Assembly: GCF_000718515.1 (NCBI RefSeq)
Contig: NZ_JNZS01000004.1
Coordinates: 124,001 to 188,000 of the forward strand
DNA from: Micromonospora parva
Lineage (GTDB): Bacteria > Actinomycetota > Actinomycetes > Mycobacteriales > Micromonosporaceae
Length of the DNA: 64,000 nucleotides
Direction of reading: 5' to 3'
The position numbers and the translations under genes are program-made. Each line of letters begins with the position of its first letter. The first letter of the stretch is position 1. The notes beneath the pieces were generated by a model that was not told the origin of the DNA, did no database searches, and worked only from the letters and a program-made list of their open reading frames with translations. This document shows, one piece after another, positions 8,616-18,708 of the stretch.

Positions 8616-8993
8616 TCAGAGCCTGCGAAGTCCACTCAGCACCCTCTCCAGCAGTTCAGTGCCCACCGCGTCGTCGGAGTCGTCCAAAATGGTCGGCTCG
8701 TGGACCGCGACCAGGCCGTCCGTCGCCATGTCGGCGATGAGCACCCGGGCCACACCGAGCGGGAGCTGCATCCGCGCCGCGATCTCCGCGAGCGACTGCA
8801 CGCGTCCGTCACACAGCGCGGCGATGTACTGGTGTTCGCGGCCCTGGCCGCCGTTGCCATTGGCAGCGGCCCGGCCGCGCACCGTCGTCTCGACGAGCGC
8901 CTCCAGCGCGATGTCGAGCCGGGGACGGGTGCGACCACGGGTCACGGCGTATGGACGGACCAACGCTCCGGTCGGTTCGTCACGATCGGCCAT
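8616..8993 (-). CDS. cvnC: Conservon DUF742 protein CvnC
   Basis: The 125-residue protein has the DUF742 pattern: TGALVRPYAVTRGRTRP near the N-terminus, LCDGRVQSLAEIAARMQLPL in a winged-helix-like centre, and LPLGVARVLIADM followed by VHEP. CvnC proteins are soluble conservon components of poorly defined biochemical role, probably adaptors between sensor and GTPase. The ATG at 8993 is preferred because AAGGAGG lies 11 bases upstream; the alternative GTG at 9003-9005 overlaps that ribosome site. It is followed directly by cvnD. Confidence 0.88.
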   Translation of the reverse strand: MADRDEPTGALVRPYAVTRGRTRPRLDIALEALVETTVRGRAAANGNGGQGREHQYIAALCDGRVQSLAEIAARMQLPLGVARVLIADMATDGLVAVHEPTILDDSDDAVGTELLERVLSGLRRL

Positions 8994-9091
8994 CTCGCCG
9001 CTCACCTCCTTCGCACCCGTTACCGGCTCCCACCGGTGAAACCCGTCGTTGTCGTTGTTGCAGTCGTGCCGACCTCACGATCGGCGAAACG

Positions 9092-9496
9092 TCAGCCCAG
9101 CATGCCCGCAGCCGCACGCGGCTGCGGGGTCAACGCGTCGCCCACCCGGTCGACCAGCAGCGCCATCTCGTAGCCGACCTGGCCCACGTCGGAGCTGCGG
9201 GCTGCCAGCACGGCGAAGGACGAGCCGTCCGAGATGGACATCAGGAACAGGAAGCCATTGTCCATCTCCACGACGGTCTGCAACACCGCGCCTCCCTCGA
9301 AGCAGCGTGCTGCCCCCTGGGTCAGACTGACCAGACCCGACGAGATCGCGGCGAGCTGGTCTGCCCGGTCGCGCGGCAGATCCCGTGACGACGCGAGGAG
9401 TAGGCCGTCCGCCGACACGGCGACCGCATGCGCGACGCCGGGCACCCGGTCGGCGAAGTTGGCGAGCAGCCAACCAAGATCCTGCGTAGTTGTCAT
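9092..9496 (-). CDS. cvnB: Conservon roadblock/LC7 protein CvnB
   Basis: This 134-residue protein is a single roadblock/LC7 (MglB-like) domain: [33 protein letters not shown] and [16 protein letters not shown] are typical family signatures. By analogy with MglB and characterised conservons it should bind the CvnD GTPase and modulate nucleotide turnover. Its ATG overlaps the cvnA stop (ATGA), so the two are translationally coupled. An 86-base gap carrying the cvnC ribosome site separates it from cvnC. Confidence 0.92.
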   Translation of the reverse strand: MTTTQDLGWLLANFADRVPGVAHAVAVSADGLLLASSRDLPRDRADQLAAISSGLVSLTQGAARCFEGGAVLQTVVEMDNGFLFLMSISDGSSFAVLAARSSDVGQVGYEMALLVDRVGDALTPQPRAAAGMLG

Positions 9497-12400
9497 CCTT
9501 CTTGCTCCTTCTGCCCGCTCCCGGCCACCGGGCCTGAGCCAGACTGCGAGGATTGCCCTCCCGGAGTCGCCTCCGGGCTGGTCGGGTTGTCCGAGGTGCT
9601 ACGCCCTCGCTGCACGCCCCGATGGTAGGCGGAGAGCAGGCCACGGACCGCCTCCGGGGAGCGCCGCTGGACCGAGGTGGTGGGCTTCTCCACCGCGCCG
9701 GGCACCAGCTGCGCCATCGGCTTGCGCTTCGGCAGACCGGTCGTGGTGGTCTCGCTCACCGGCGCCGCGCCGGCCGCCGCGGAGGCAGCACGCCAACCGT
9801 CGTCGGCAGCGGTCTGCCAGCCGTTGCTCTGCGGTTGGGGCCGGCGGTTCGGCAGGCTCTCGGCGAGGCTCGGGCGGGTGCCCTCGTTCGCTGTGGAGCC
9901 GTTGTCCCGCGGCGCTCCTCCGGCCGTCGGAGTGTCTGCCATCGGTGTGTTACCTGTCGTCCCGGGTGCTGTCTTGTGGCCTGCCCGACCGGTGGCCTCG
10001 ACCGTGGCGAACTGCTGGGTCGCGGAGTCGCCGTTCGTCGCCGGCTGGGCGCCAGCCGCGGTCTCCTCGGAGCCCGGGCGACGGGTACGGAACCAGGCCG
10101 ACTCGAGCTCCCGGAAGATCGGCAGCTCCATCGTCTCGTCCGCGTACCGCTGGCGGTTCTGTGCCGGTGGCTGCTGCGGCGCCGGCCGAGTCTGCGCAGC
10201 CGCGGCGGCCGGGGTCTGCGGAGCCTGGGCCTGCGGGGCCGAGGTCTGCGGAGCCGGCTGAGCCGGGGCCGGCTGCTCACCGGGCCGCGGCACCCGCGGC
10301 AGTTCCGTCGTCATGTCCAGCGCGGCGGCGAGCCGCTCGGGCACCGGCGGGGTGGCGGTGTCCCGGTCGCTACCCGGCACCGGCGGCCAGGCCGGCGGCG
10401 CCGGAGCACTGGCCGCCTGCGCGGGCGGCGCGGACCGGGGCTCGAACCCGCTGAACGACTGACCCGAGGCGGGCGGTGCCGAGTACGGCTGAGCCGAGGC
10501 GGGCGGCGCCGAGTACGGCTGACCCGAATACGGCTGGCCCGAGTACGGCTGACCGGACGCCGGCGAGGCCGAGACCGGCGACGCCGACACCGGCGGACCG
10601 GCGTACGGCTGACCGGAGGCCGGCGCGGCGGACACCGGGGCGCCACCGTACGGCGCACCCGAGTAGGGCTGCGCGGAGTAGGGCTGACCGGAGGCCGGCG
10701 AGGCGGAGACCGGCGCCCCCGAGTACGGCTGTGCGGAGACCGGCGGCGCCGAATACTGGTGCGTTTCGGGGCTGCTCGGCAGCTGACGCGGGATGGACGG
10801 CTGCTGGCCGGTCGAAGGCTCGTCCCCGGCCCGGCGCTGCGGCAGCGGGTCGGTCCCCTGGCCGTTGGCCGACCGGGGGGTGAACCCGTCGCCGCCGTTC
10901 GTCCCGGCCGCGCCGGTCAGATCGGACCAGGCGGGCATCGAGCGGTACGTACCACCGTTGGCGGGGGTGCCGGCGCCGTTGCGCGACGCGGGCTCGAACG
11001 GACGGCCGCCCAGGGTGACCTGGTTGCCGGACGACTCGCTGGGGCGAGGGCCGTTGCCCAGGGCGGGCAACGCGCCGAAGACCGGCGTGGGCCCACCTGA
11101 CTGCGGACCACCGAACTGGGGTGCACCGCCAGCCGCCGGCAGCGCCGGAGGCTGCTGCACCCGGCCGGACAGCGCCCGGGGCACCAGGACTGAGGTGGGC
11201 AGGGTCACTTCGGCGACGGTGCCGCGGTCGTTGCCGGGGCGCAGCTCCACCCGGACCCCGTGCCGCGACGCCAGCCGGGCGACCACGACCAGGCCCATCA
11301 TCCGGGACACCGCCACATCCACCTGGGGCGGCGTCGCGAGCCGCTCGTTCAGGTCGTGCAGCTGCTCGGCGCTGATGCCGATGCCGCGGTCCTCGACGTA
11401 CAGCGAGGAACGGTCGCCGACCCGGCGGGCCTCGACCATGACCTGCGAGTCGGGCGGGGAGAACGCGGTGGCGTTGTCGAACAGCTCAGCGACGAGGTGC
11501 ACCAGGTCGTTGACCGCGTGCGCGGCGACCTCGATGTCCCGGTCGATGACGCCGAACTCGATCCGGGTGTAGTGCTCGACCTCGGACTGCGCGGCGCGCA
11601 GCACGTCGATGAGAGCGGCCGGCTCACGCTGCACACGGGTGGAGTCGGCGCCGGCGAGCACCAGCAGGTTCTCGTCGTTGCGGCGCATCCGGGTGGCGAG
11701 GTGGTCCAGCTGGAACAGCTCGGCCAGCCGGTCCGGGTCTTCCTCGCCGCGCTCCAGCCGGTCGAGGTGCCCGATGAGGCGGTCGACCAGGATCTGTGAA
11801 CGGCGGGCCAGGTTGACGAACATGGTCGCGACGGAGGCGCGCAGTGCGGCCTGCTCGGCGGCGGTACGGACGGCTTCCAGGTGGACGGCGTTGAACGCCT
11901 CGGTCACCTGGCCGAACTCGTCCTTGCTGCGCACCGGCAGCGGCTCGGCGATCTGGTTGGCCAGCTGCACCGGGGACAACTGCCCGACGACCTGCGGGTC
12001 GCGCAGGCGGGCCACCGCCTGTGGCAGGCCGTACTGGGCGACGGAGAGCGCGCCCTGCCGCAGCTCACGCAGTGAGCGGGCCATCGAGCGGGCCACCAGG
12101 TACGCGAAGAGGATGGCCAGCAGCAGCATGCTGAGCAGCAGGCCGGTCTCCAGGAAGACCTGGCGCTGGACGTCGGACCGGAGGTTGTCGGCCTGGTTGA
12201 CCACTTCGCCGTCGAGTTTGCGCTCAACGGTGCGGATCAGCTTGGCGTTGGCCGTCATGGCGGCTTCCCACTGGTCCGGGCCGAACGGGGCGCCACGCAT
12301 GTCGCCGGTGGTGTTGCCGTCGATCCAGCCGGTGTAGTTCTGCGCCTGCCGGCGGTCGCCGCCGGCGACCGTCTGGTCGTGGAACTTCGCGTCGTCCGGG

Positions 12401-13164
12401 GTGGCCACGGCCTTGAAGCTCTGCAGAGCCTGCTGCTGGCCGGTGTCACTGGCGACGTAGTCCCTGCGCAGTGCCGGGGTCAGGCGCTTTCCGCCCTTGA
12501 CGCCCAGCGCGCGGTGCACCACGACCCGGCGGGCGGCGAGGAACTCCTTCTCCCGGGCGACCGCCGCGGCGGCGCGCATCCGGTCGCTCAGCTGGTTGTC
12601 ACCGGCGAGCTGCGTGGACGAGTCACGGATGGCGAGCAGGTCACTGATCAGACCCTCGTACGCCTGCACGGTCTCGGTGAGCGCGAGCTTTCCGTTGAAC
12701 ACCTGGCTGCGGACGCCCGACAGGTCCTGCAGGTTCTGGTCGATGCTGTCGAGCAGACCCTCCAGGCTGCTCGGCAGGTCCTCGATCTCGGCCCGCTGCT
12801 GCCGGTAGGGGGCAGCTTCCTGGTCGACCCGGGAGTTCACCCGGTTGTAGGCCTCCTGGTACTGCGCCGTCGGCTGCGTCCCGTCTGCGCCCAGCAGCAG
12901 CACGGCGGCGGTCCGCTCGTCCTGCAGGGCGTCGACCAGGTCACCCGAGTAGCTCGACAGGTTGGCCAGGTCGCCAGCTCGGTTGGCATTGTTGAGCGTC
13001 TCCAGGTGGTCGACAAGACCACTGGTGCCCACCACGACCGTGGCGATGGTCGGCACGATCATGATGAGACCGAGCTTGGACCAGATCGGCATGTCCCGGA
13101 GCCGGCTGGCCGGCCGGCGCAGCCGCGACAGGAAGGAGCCCGCCGTCTTTGGCCGTTTGCTCAC
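9493..13164 (-). CDS. cvnA: Conservon sensor histidine kinase CvnA, nitrate/nitrite-sensing type
   Basis: The 1223-residue membrane kinase starts at GTG 13164 (MSKRPKTAG) with a GAGGG site upstream; 15 further codons upstream in frame look non-coding. Order: short basic cytoplasmic tail, membrane helix near 30-50, extracellular NIT-like domain ([14 protein letters not shown]) to about 330, second helix near 331-353, HAMP-like linker, and a kinase core with [20 protein letters not shown] and the HATPase N-box [12 protein letters not shown] near residue 570. From about 650 onward it is disordered, with degenerate QPYSG/SASPASG repeats at about 800-908. It ends in the module shared with the 806-aa protein ([12 protein letters not shown] ... 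[14 protein letters not shown]). It heads the conservon and probably signals to CvnB/CvnD rather than to a response regulator, since none is adjacent. Confidence 0.93.
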   Translation of the reverse strand: MSKRPKTAGSFLSRLRRPASRLRDMPIWSKLGLIMIVPTIATVVVGTSGLVDHLETLNNANRAGDLANLSSYSGDLVDALQDERTAAVLLLGADGTQPTAQYQEAYNRVNSRVDQEAAPYRQQRAEIEDLPSSLEGLLDSIDQNLQDLSGVRSQVFNGKLALTETVQAYEGLISDLLAIRDSSTQLAGDNQLSDRMRAAAAVAREKEFLAARRVVVHRALGVKGGKRLTPALRRDYVASDTGQQQALQSFKAVATPDDAKFHDQTVAGGDRRQAQNYTGWIDGNTTGDMRGAPFGPDQWEAAMTANAKLIRTVERKLDGEVVNQADNLRSDVQRQVFLETGLLLSMLLLAILFAYLVARSMARSLRELRQGALSVAQYGLPQAVARLRDPQVVGQLSPVQLANQIAEPLPVRSKDEFGQVTEAFNAVHLEAVRTAAEQAALRASVATMFVNLARRSQILVDRLIGHLDRLERGEEDPDRLAELFQLDHLATRMRRNDENLLVLAGADSTRVQREPAALIDVLRAAQSEVEHYTRIEFGVIDRDIEVAAHAVNDLVHLVAELFDNATAFSPPDSQVMVEARRVGDRSSLYVEDRGIGISAEQLHDLNERLATPPQVDVAVSRMMGLVVVARLASRHGVRVELRPGNDRGTVAEVTLPTSVLVPRALSGRVQQPPALPAAGGAPQFGGPQSGGPTPVFGALPALGNGPRPSESSGNQVTLGGRPFEPASRNGAGTPANGGTYRSMPAWSDLTGAAGTNGGDGFTPRSANGQGTDPLPQRRAGDEPSTGQQPSIPRQLPSSPETHQYSAPPVSAQPYSGAPVSASPASGQPYSAQPYSGAPYGGAPVSAAPASGQPYAGPPVSASPVSASPASGQPYSGQPYSGQPYSAPPASAQPYSAPPASGQSFSGFEPRSAPPAQAASAPAPPAWPPVPGSDRDTATPPVPERLAAALDMTTELPRVPRPGEQPAPAQPAPQTSAPQAQAPQTPAAAAAQTRPAPQQPPAQNRQRYADETMELPIFRELESAWFRTRRPGSEETAAGAQPATNGDSATQQFATVEATGRAGHKTAPGTTGNTPMADTPTAGGAPRDNGSTANEGTRPSLAESLPNRRPQPQSNGWQTAADDGWRAASAAAGAAPVSETTTTGLPKRKPMAQLVPGAVEKPTTSVQRRSPEAVRGLLSAYHRGVQRGRSTSDNPTSPEATPGGQSSQSGSGPVAGSGQKEQEG
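10440..10760 (-). repeat. Degenerate QPYSG / SASPASG coding repeats in CvnA
   Basis: About 105 codons consist of imperfect copies of QPYSG(A/Q)P and SASPASG units, about 15-24 bases each in varying order. They form a Pro/Ser/Tyr-rich linker between the kinase core and the C-terminal module and could vary in copy number between strains. Confidence 0.75.
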
Positions 13165-13357
13165 GTCACCGCCCTCGCGATTACAGCTTGAACGCGTTGC
13201 CCCGGGCAACGCCCAGCGACCGACCCGGCGGGTCGGACCCCCGAGATTCCATCACGCCGGTCGACAAGAAGAAAGCCCAGGTTGTCCCCAACCGAAGGTG
13301 TGATGAGATGTTGATGCGATTTGATAGCAGTCTGTCTGGCCGGAGTAACTGAAGGTA

Positions 13358-13960
13358 ATGGAACATCCGCACCGCGTGGTCCTACTAGCCGGCCCTTCTG
13401 GGTCCGGAAAGTCGTACATAGCGCAGCAAACCGGCTTGCCGGTGCTCTGCTTGGACGACTTCTACAAAGACGGCGATGACCCTACGTTGCCGCTACGAAA
13501 CGGCCAGGTGGATTGGGAATCGCCGCAGTCGTGGGACGCCCCCGGTGCGGTGGAAATCATTGCCCGACTTGCCCGTGAGGGTCGAGCCGATGTGCCGGTT
13601 TATGCGATCGGCGCCGATCGACGGGTGGCCACCCGGCCATTTGATGTCGCCGGTTCGCCAATTTTCGTGGCCGAAGGGATCTTCGCCGCCGAGATCGTCG
13701 AGGAGTGTCGTCGACTCGGCCTGCTCGCCGGGGCGTACGCGCTGCGCCGCCCACGTGGGGCGACCTTCCTGCGCCGACTCGCCCGCGACCTGTCCGAGCA
13801 GCGCAAGGCGCCCCGGGTGCTGATTCGGCGCGGGGTGGCGCTGCTGCGGGCCGAGCCCGCGGTGCTGCGTCGGCAGATGGGCCTGGGCGCGGAGGCGGCC
13901 CGTGCCCGGGAGGTGCTGAGCCGGGTGGCCAGCCTGCTCGCCGGCCACCCGCACGGCTGA
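13358..13960 (+). CDS. Uridine kinase-like P-loop protein
   Basis: The 200-residue protein has a P-loop GPSGSGKS at 12-19, then LPVLCLDDFYKDGDDPTLP and DWESPQSWD, the pattern of uridine/cytidine kinases that phosphorylate nucleosides in pyrimidine salvage. FVAEGIFAAEI corresponds to the second conserved nucleotide-binding strand. It is close to the usual length (about 200-210). Its 5' third has a noticeably lower GC content than its neighbours. It is divergent from cvnA and converges with adenosine deaminase, two bases apart. A weak GAAGG lies just before the ATG. I leave the symbol blank because substrate specificity cannot be read from sequence. Confidence 0.8.
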   Translation: MEHPHRVVLLAGPSGSGKSYIAQQTGLPVLCLDDFYKDGDDPTLPLRNGQVDWESPQSWDAPGAVEIIARLAREGRADVPVYAIGADRRVATRPFDVAGSPIFVAEGIFAAEIVEECRRLGLLAGAYALRRPRGATFLRRLARDLSEQRKAPRVLIRRGVALLRAEPAVLRRQMGLGAEAARAREVLSRVASLLAGHPHG

Positions 13961-13962
13961 GC

Positions 13963-15036
13963 TCAGGCCAGCAACTTCGCGTACGCCGGCTTGATCACCT
14001 CATCGATGATCCGCAGTCGCTCGTCGAACGGGATGAAGGCGCTCTTCATCGCGTTGATGGTGAACCACTGCAGTTCCTTCCACCCGTAGCCGAACGTCTC
14101 CACCAGCAGCGACATCTCCCGTGACATGGAGGTGCCGCTCATCAGCCGGTTGTCGGTGTTGACGGTCACCCGGAAGCGCAGGTCCCGCAGCAGGCCGATC
14201 GGGTGATCCGCGATCGAGTCCACCGCACCGGTCTGCACGTTCGACGAGGGGCACAACTCCAGCGGGATGCGCTTGTCCCGGACGTACGCGGCCAACCGGC
14301 CGAGCGAGCCGTCGGGCGCGATGTCGTCGACGATCCGCACCCCGTGGCCGAGCCGGTCCGCTCCGCACCACTGGATCGCCTGCCAGATCGACGGCAGACC
14401 GAACGCCTCGCCGGCGTGGATGGTGAAGTGGAAGTTCTCCCGTTGCAGGTATTCGAAGGCGTCCAGGTGTCGGGTGGGCGGGAAGCCCGCCTCGGCGCCG
14501 GCGATGTCGAAGCCGACCACCCCGGCGTCGCGGTGCCGCACGGCCAACTCGGCGATCTCCTGCGAGCGGGCGGCGTGCCGCATCGCGGTCAGCAGGGTGC
14601 CCACCCGGATGCTCAGGCCCGCCTCGACCGCCTGCGCGGTGCCCTCGGCGAACCCGGCCAGCACCGCCTCGACCACCTCGTCCAGGCTGAGGTCCCGCTC
14701 CAGGTGCTGCTCCGGGGCGAAGCGCACCTCGGCGTAGACCACCCCGTCGGCGGCCAGGTCGAGGGCACACTCACGAGCCACCCGACGCAGCGCGGGCGCG
14801 GTCTGCATGACCGCCACGGTGTGCGCGAACGTCTCCAGGTAACGCTCCAGGGAGCCGGAGTCCGCCGCGTCCGCGAACCAGCGTCCGAGCGCCTCCGGGT
14901 CGGTGGTGGGCAGTTCGTGGCCCACCTCGGCGGCCAGGTCGACGATCGTCGCCGGCCGCAGCCCACCGTCGAGGTGGTCGTGCAGCAACGCCTTGGGAAC
15001 CTTGACGATGTCCTCGTACCGGATAGTTGCGACCAT
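13963..15036 (-). CDS. add: Adenosine deaminase
   Basis: The 357-residue zinc amidohydrolase converts adenosine and deoxyadenosine to inosine forms in purine salvage. The metal-binding pair is H19 and H21 ([12 protein letters not shown]); further on are [11 protein letters not shown] (third metal histidine and catalytic glutamate) and the terminal [14 protein letters not shown]. Length and motif order are normal. It lies at some distance from the nucleoside transport operon at 17-25 kb but belongs to the same salvage theme. Upstream bases 15037-15229 hold no clear gene. Confidence 0.95.
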   Translation of the reverse strand: MVATIRYEDIVKVPKALLHDHLDGGLRPATIVDLAAEVGHELPTTDPEALGRWFADAADSGSLERYLETFAHTVAVMQTAPALRRVARECALDLAADGVVYAEVRFAPEQHLERDLSLDEVVEAVLAGFAEGTAQAVEAGLSIRVGTLLTAMRHAARSQEIAELAVRHRDAGVVGFDIAGAEAGFPPTRHLDAFEYLQRENFHFTIHAGEAFGLPSIWQAIQWCGADRLGHGVRIVDDIAPDGSLGRLAAYVRDKRIPLELCPSSNVQTGAVDSIADHPIGLLRDLRFRVTVNTDNRLMSGTSMSREMSLLVETFGYGWKELQWFTINAMKSAFIPFDERLRIIDEVIKPAYAKLLA

Positions 15037-15229
15037 GCTCAGACCCTAGTCAGCGGCCCGGACGGACCGGGACGGGACCGGCCGGGCGTCACGGCCGCCA
15101 GCCGTAGACCCGGTCCACGGCGAGGCGGATCACCAGTCTCCCGTCGGCGACCATGACGGCCCGATGGCGGCGGGGCGCGACGCCGGGCGGCGAATCGATG
15201 ACGTGTCAACCAACCGCTAGACTCGTCGG

Positions 15230-15555
15230 GTGGACGCAACCTGGTGGCTGGCTGCACGCGAGGATTGCTCTGGTCGCGCAGCCGGCTCTCCCACCACCTG
15301 ACCCGCATGCAGCAGCGTGGCCTGGTCACCCGCGAGGAGTGCGCCGACGACGCCCGCGGCTCGGTCGTCGTCCTCACCCCCGCCGGTCGGCGGGCCATCG
15401 AGACCGCCGCACCCGGCCACGTGGCCGCCGTCCGCCGGCACCTGATCGACCTGCTCACGCCGACGGAGATCGACGCGCTCGGCGCGCTCACCCACCGGGT
15501 GGTCGACCACCTCGGCGGGCGGGCGCCGCAGCCACGGCACGCTTCGGAGGCCTGA
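15230..15555 (+). pseudogene. marR-family regulator with internal deletion
   Basis: A TAGACT box (15218-15223) stands exactly six bases before GTG 15230, a typical leaderless start, and the frame opens VDATWWLAARE, like the N-termini of related MarR proteins. The frame then stops after 23 codons. The rest of a MarR protein continues in another frame: GLLWSRSRLSHHLTRMQQRG, VTREECADDARGSVVVLTP and a dimerisation helix to the TGA at 15555. About 60-70 residues (the first helices and part of the wing-helix domain) are missing. I read this as an internal deletion with frameshift near 15260. A shortened protein from GTG 15244 (103 aa) is possible but would lack most of the domain. The rlmA-type gene starts one base after its stop. 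Confidence 0.55.
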
Positions 15556-15556
15556 C

Positions 15557-16561
15557 GTGGACCCCCGCATCCTCCACCGACTGCGCTGCCCGGTCTGCGG
15601 CGAGCCGCTGGCCGAGACGACAGCCGGCACCGCCAGGGCACTGCGCTGCCCGCGCCGGCACAGCTTCGACATCGCTCGCCAGGGGTACGTCAACCTGCTC
15701 GCCGGACGCGCCCCGCACTCCGGCGACACCGCCGAGATGGTGGCCGCCCGCGCGGACTTCCTCGCCGCCGGGCACTACGACGTCATCTCAGCCGCCCTCG
15801 CCGCTGCCGCGACGGACGCCGTCGGCCGGCTGCTCGCCACGACCGCCACGCGTCCGCGACCCACCCCGCCCGCGCCTCACCCGCCAACCGACACGACGGT
15901 TTCCGGGCAGAGCCGGCGCACCGACGGCGGCGCAGCAGAGCAGACAACGGCAGCGGTACGCGCCGAACCCGCATCCGACGTCGACGCGTACCCCCTGGTG
16001 GTGGATGCCGGCGCCGGCACCGGCCGGTACCTCGGCGCGGTGCTGGCGGCGCTGCCCGACGCCGTGGGTCTGGCTCTGGACGTGTCCAAGCCGGCACTGC
16101 GCCGCGCGGCCCGTGCCCACCCTCGGGCCGCCGCCGCGCTCGCCGACACCTGGCAACGACTGCCGCTCGCGGACGCCTCGACCGCGGTGCTGCTGAACGT
16201 CTTCGCCCCGCGAAACGGTGCCGAGTTCCACCGGGTGCTCGACCCGGCCGGGACGCTGCTGGTGGTCACGCCCGACACCGACCATCTCGCCGAGTTGGTG
16301 GATGCCCTCGACCTGCTGCGGGTGGACCCGGACAAGGCCGACCGGGTGACCGGGAGCCTGGGCGGGCACTTCACGCCGGCCGGCTCGGCCGTGCACCGGG
16401 CGCAGCTGACACTGACCCGGCCGGAGGCCGCCAGCCTGGTCGGGATGGGCCCGAGCGCCTGGCACACCGACCCGGACGCGCTCGCCGCCCGGCTGGCCGC
16501 CCTGCCCGAACCGGTCCGGGTGACGGTGGCGGTGCGGGTGGACGCATACCGGCCCCACTGA
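15557..16561 (+). CDS. 23S rRNA (guanine-N1)-methyltransferase, RlmA/TlrB type
   Basis: The 334-residue protein has the family's N-terminal zinc site (C11, C14, C31, H35; RCPVCGEPL and CPRRHSFDIARQGYVNLL) and an SAM-binding motif VVDAGAGTGRYLG around residue 150. Members methylate G745 or G748 of helix 35 in 23S rRNA; some (TlrB, MyrA) give macrolide self-resistance. It is about 50 residues longer than usual because of a Pro/Thr/Ser-rich insertion at about 95-145 between the zinc domain and the methyltransferase fold. GTG start with CGGAGG six bases upstream, one base after the marR remnant. Whether it is housekeeping or resistance cannot be told from sequence. Confidence 0.88.
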   Translation: MDPRILHRLRCPVCGEPLAETTAGTARALRCPRRHSFDIARQGYVNLLAGRAPHSGDTAEMVAARADFLAAGHYDVISAALAAAATDAVGRLLATTATRPRPTPPAPHPPTDTTVSGQSRRTDGGAAEQTTAAVRAEPASDVDAYPLVVDAGAGTGRYLGAVLAALPDAVGLALDVSKPALRRAARAHPRAAAALADTWQRLPLADASTAVLLNVFAPRNGAEFHRVLDPAGTLLVVTPDTDHLAELVDALDLLRVDPDKADRVTGSLGGHFTPAGSAVHRAQLTLTRPEAASLVGMGPSAWHTDPDALAARLAALPEPVRVTVAVRVDAYRPH

Positions 16562-16563
16562 CC

Positions 16564-17244
16564 TCAGGTGGACAGGTCGACCTCTTCCCAACCGGGCGGC
16601 TCGTCGTGGTACGGCCCCCGCAGGATCACCGCCCACTCCAACGCCCAACGCCGCTGCCCGATCGCGTTCGCGTCGACCAGGCCCGGCGCGCGCCGGCCGC
16701 CGCGCTCGGTCTCCAGGTACGCCCAGTCCAGGCAGTAGTGCAGGTCGAGCAGGGCGGCCGCGTCGGCCGGGTGCTGTGGCGCCGTGAGGATCCGGGAGCG
16801 CCAGTGCGGGAAGGTCTCCCCCTCGGCGATGTGCGGCAGCCGCTCGATCAGCCGCTCGTCGACGGCCAGGGTGGGGTCGAGCTGCTTGCTCAGGCCGAGC
16901 ACCCAGGCCAGCGCGAAGAGCGCGTCGTGGTGCAGCACGAACGACCGGTGGTCGCCCTTGCCGCCCATCACGAACTGCCACTCCGGCGGGGTGACCATGT
17001 CGACCAGGTGCGAGCCGAGCAGCCAGCTCATCGCCGCCTGCGGGGGCATCCCGAAGCAGCGGGCCAGGATCAGGTGCAGCACCGCGATCCTCGCCTCGAT
17101 CTCCCCGGTCGGGCGCAGGTCGATCTGGTCACCCGGTTCCCAGACGAGGGGAAACTGGGCCGGCGGCAACGGCAGGCCCAGCCGGGACAGCTCGTCCAGG
17201 CTCGCCTCGCGCACCTCACGTGGGTCGGGGGCAGCAACGCTCAC
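16564..17244 (-). CDS. DUF4272 domain protein
   Basis: The 226-residue soluble protein starts at GTG 17244 with AGGAAG nine bases upstream; 21 upstream in-frame codons look non-coding. It shows the DUF4272 pattern: ARIAVLHLILARCFGMPP, HHDALFALAWVLGL near the middle and the terminal AIGQRRWALEWAV. No function is known for the family. It is the last gene downstream of thymidine phosphorylase on the same strand (110-base gap) and converges on the methyltransferase gene. Co-transcription with the nucleoside operon is possible but not proven. Confidence 0.7.
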   Translation of the reverse strand: MSVAAPDPREVREASLDELSRLGLPLPPAQFPLVWEPGDQIDLRPTGEIEARIAVLHLILARCFGMPPQAAMSWLLGSHLVDMVTPPEWQFVMGGKGDHRSFVLHHDALFALAWVLGLSKQLDPTLAVDERLIERLPHIAEGETFPHWRSRILTAPQHPADAAALLDLHYCLDWAYLETERGGRRAPGLVDANAIGQRRWALEWAVILRGPYHDEPPGWEEVDLST

Positions 17245-17354
17245 GGCGGATCTTCCTGTCTGCTCGCGCCGGCGCAAGGCCGGTTGTCCCCCCTTGGCCT
17301 GCGACAATAGCGCTCCCAGGTGACTGGCACCACGCCAGGGCGACAGCGAATCGA

Positions 17355-18635
17355 TCAGCCGACGCGTTCGATGACCAACGACGTCGCGGCCGGGGCCGTC
17401 GACGCGATCCGCACCGCGTCGGCGGCCTCGGTCAGCGCGGCCGGAATCCGCGTCGCGTCCTCGGCACGCAGCTCGTAGAGCGGGTCACCGGCCCGCACCT
17501 CGTCACCCGGGCGCTTGTGCAGCACCACACCGGCCGGCACGCTCACCGGGTCCTCCTTGCGGGCCCGACCCGCGCCGAGCCGCCACGCGGCAACCCCCAT
17601 GGCGTACGCGTCGACAGCCGCGACGTAGCCGTCCCGCTCGGCGCGGACGACCTCCACCTCGGCGGTCGTTGGCATCGGCGCGTCCGGGTCGCCGCCCTGG
17701 GCCCGGATCATCGCCCGCCAGGAGTCCATCGCCCGACCATCACGCAGCGCCGCCGCCGGGTCGGCGTCCGGCAGGCCGGCGGCGTCGAGCATCTCCCGGG
17801 CCAGGGCGAGGGTCAGCTCCACCACGTCGGCCGGTCCGCCGCCGGCCAGCACCTCGACCGACTCGGTCACCTCGACCGCGTTGCCGATCGCCAGGCCCAA
17901 CGGGGTGGACATGTCGGTGAGCAGGGCGACGGTCCGCACACCGTGCGCCCCGCCCAGCTCGACCATGGTGCGCGCCAACTCACGGGCCTGGTCGACGGAC
18001 TTCATGAAGGCGCCGGAGCCGACCTTGACGTCGAGGACCAGCGCGCCGGTCCCCTCGGCGATCTTCTTGCTCATGATCGAGCTGGCGATCAGCGGGATCG
18101 CCTCCACGGTGCCGGTCACGTCGCGCAGCGCGTACAGCTTGCGATCGGCGGGCGCGAGCCCGGCACCGGCCGCGCAGATCACCGCACCGACGTCGTCGAG
18201 CTGGGCGATGAACTCGTCGTTGCTCACCGTGGCCCGCCAGCCCGGGATGGACTCCAACTTGTCCAGCGTGCCGCCGGTGTGTCCGAGACCCCGGCCGCTG
18301 AGCTGCGGCACCGCCGCGCCACAGGCCGCCACCAGCGGGGTGAGCGGCAGAGTGATCTTGTCGCCGACGCCGCCGGTGGAGTGCTTGTCGACAGTCGGCC
18401 GGCGTACCGCCGACAGGTCCAGCCGCTCACCGCTGGCGATCATCGCGGCGGTCCACCGGGCGATCTCCGGCGCGGTCATGCCGTTGAGCAGGATCGCCAT
18501 CGCCAGCGCGGACATCTGCTCGTCGGCGACAACCCCCCGGGTGTACGCGTCGACCACCCAGTCGATCTGCGCGTCCGACAGCACGCCCCCGTCCCGCTTG
18601 ACCCGAATAACGTCCACAGCAGCAAAACCACTCAT
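17355..18635 (-). CDS. deoA: Thymidine phosphorylase
   Basis: The 426-residue enzyme cleaves thymidine or deoxyuridine with phosphate to free base and deoxyribose-1-phosphate. It has VDVIRVKRDGGVLSDAQIDW at the N-terminus, the phosphate-binding VDKHSTGGVGDK and DVKVGSGAFMK, as in pyrimidine nucleoside phosphorylases. ATG 18635 is preceded by AGGAAAG at eight bases; the longer open frame upstream is a shadow of cdd. It follows cdd on the same strand after 73 bases and continues the nucleoside catabolism operon. Confidence 0.94.
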   Translation of the reverse strand: MSGFAAVDVIRVKRDGGVLSDAQIDWVVDAYTRGVVADEQMSALAMAILLNGMTAPEIARWTAAMIASGERLDLSAVRRPTVDKHSTGGVGDKITLPLTPLVAACGAAVPQLSGRGLGHTGGTLDKLESIPGWRATVSNDEFIAQLDDVGAVICAAGAGLAPADRKLYALRDVTGTVEAIPLIASSIMSKKIAEGTGALVLDVKVGSGAFMKSVDQARELARTMVELGGAHGVRTVALLTDMSTPLGLAIGNAVEVTESVEVLAGGGPADVVELTLALAREMLDAAGLPDADPAAALRDGRAMDSWRAMIRAQGGDPDAPMPTTAEVEVVRAERDGYVAAVDAYAMGVAAWRLGAGRARKEDPVSVPAGVVLHKRPGDEVRAGDPLYELRAEDATRIPAALTEAADAVRIASTAPAATSLVIERVG

Positions 18636-18708
18636 CAAATGATCTTTCCTAAGTCGTCGAATGGCGAGACCGACGTACGGCCGATGACCACGTCGGGGCG
18701 GGGGCCAC

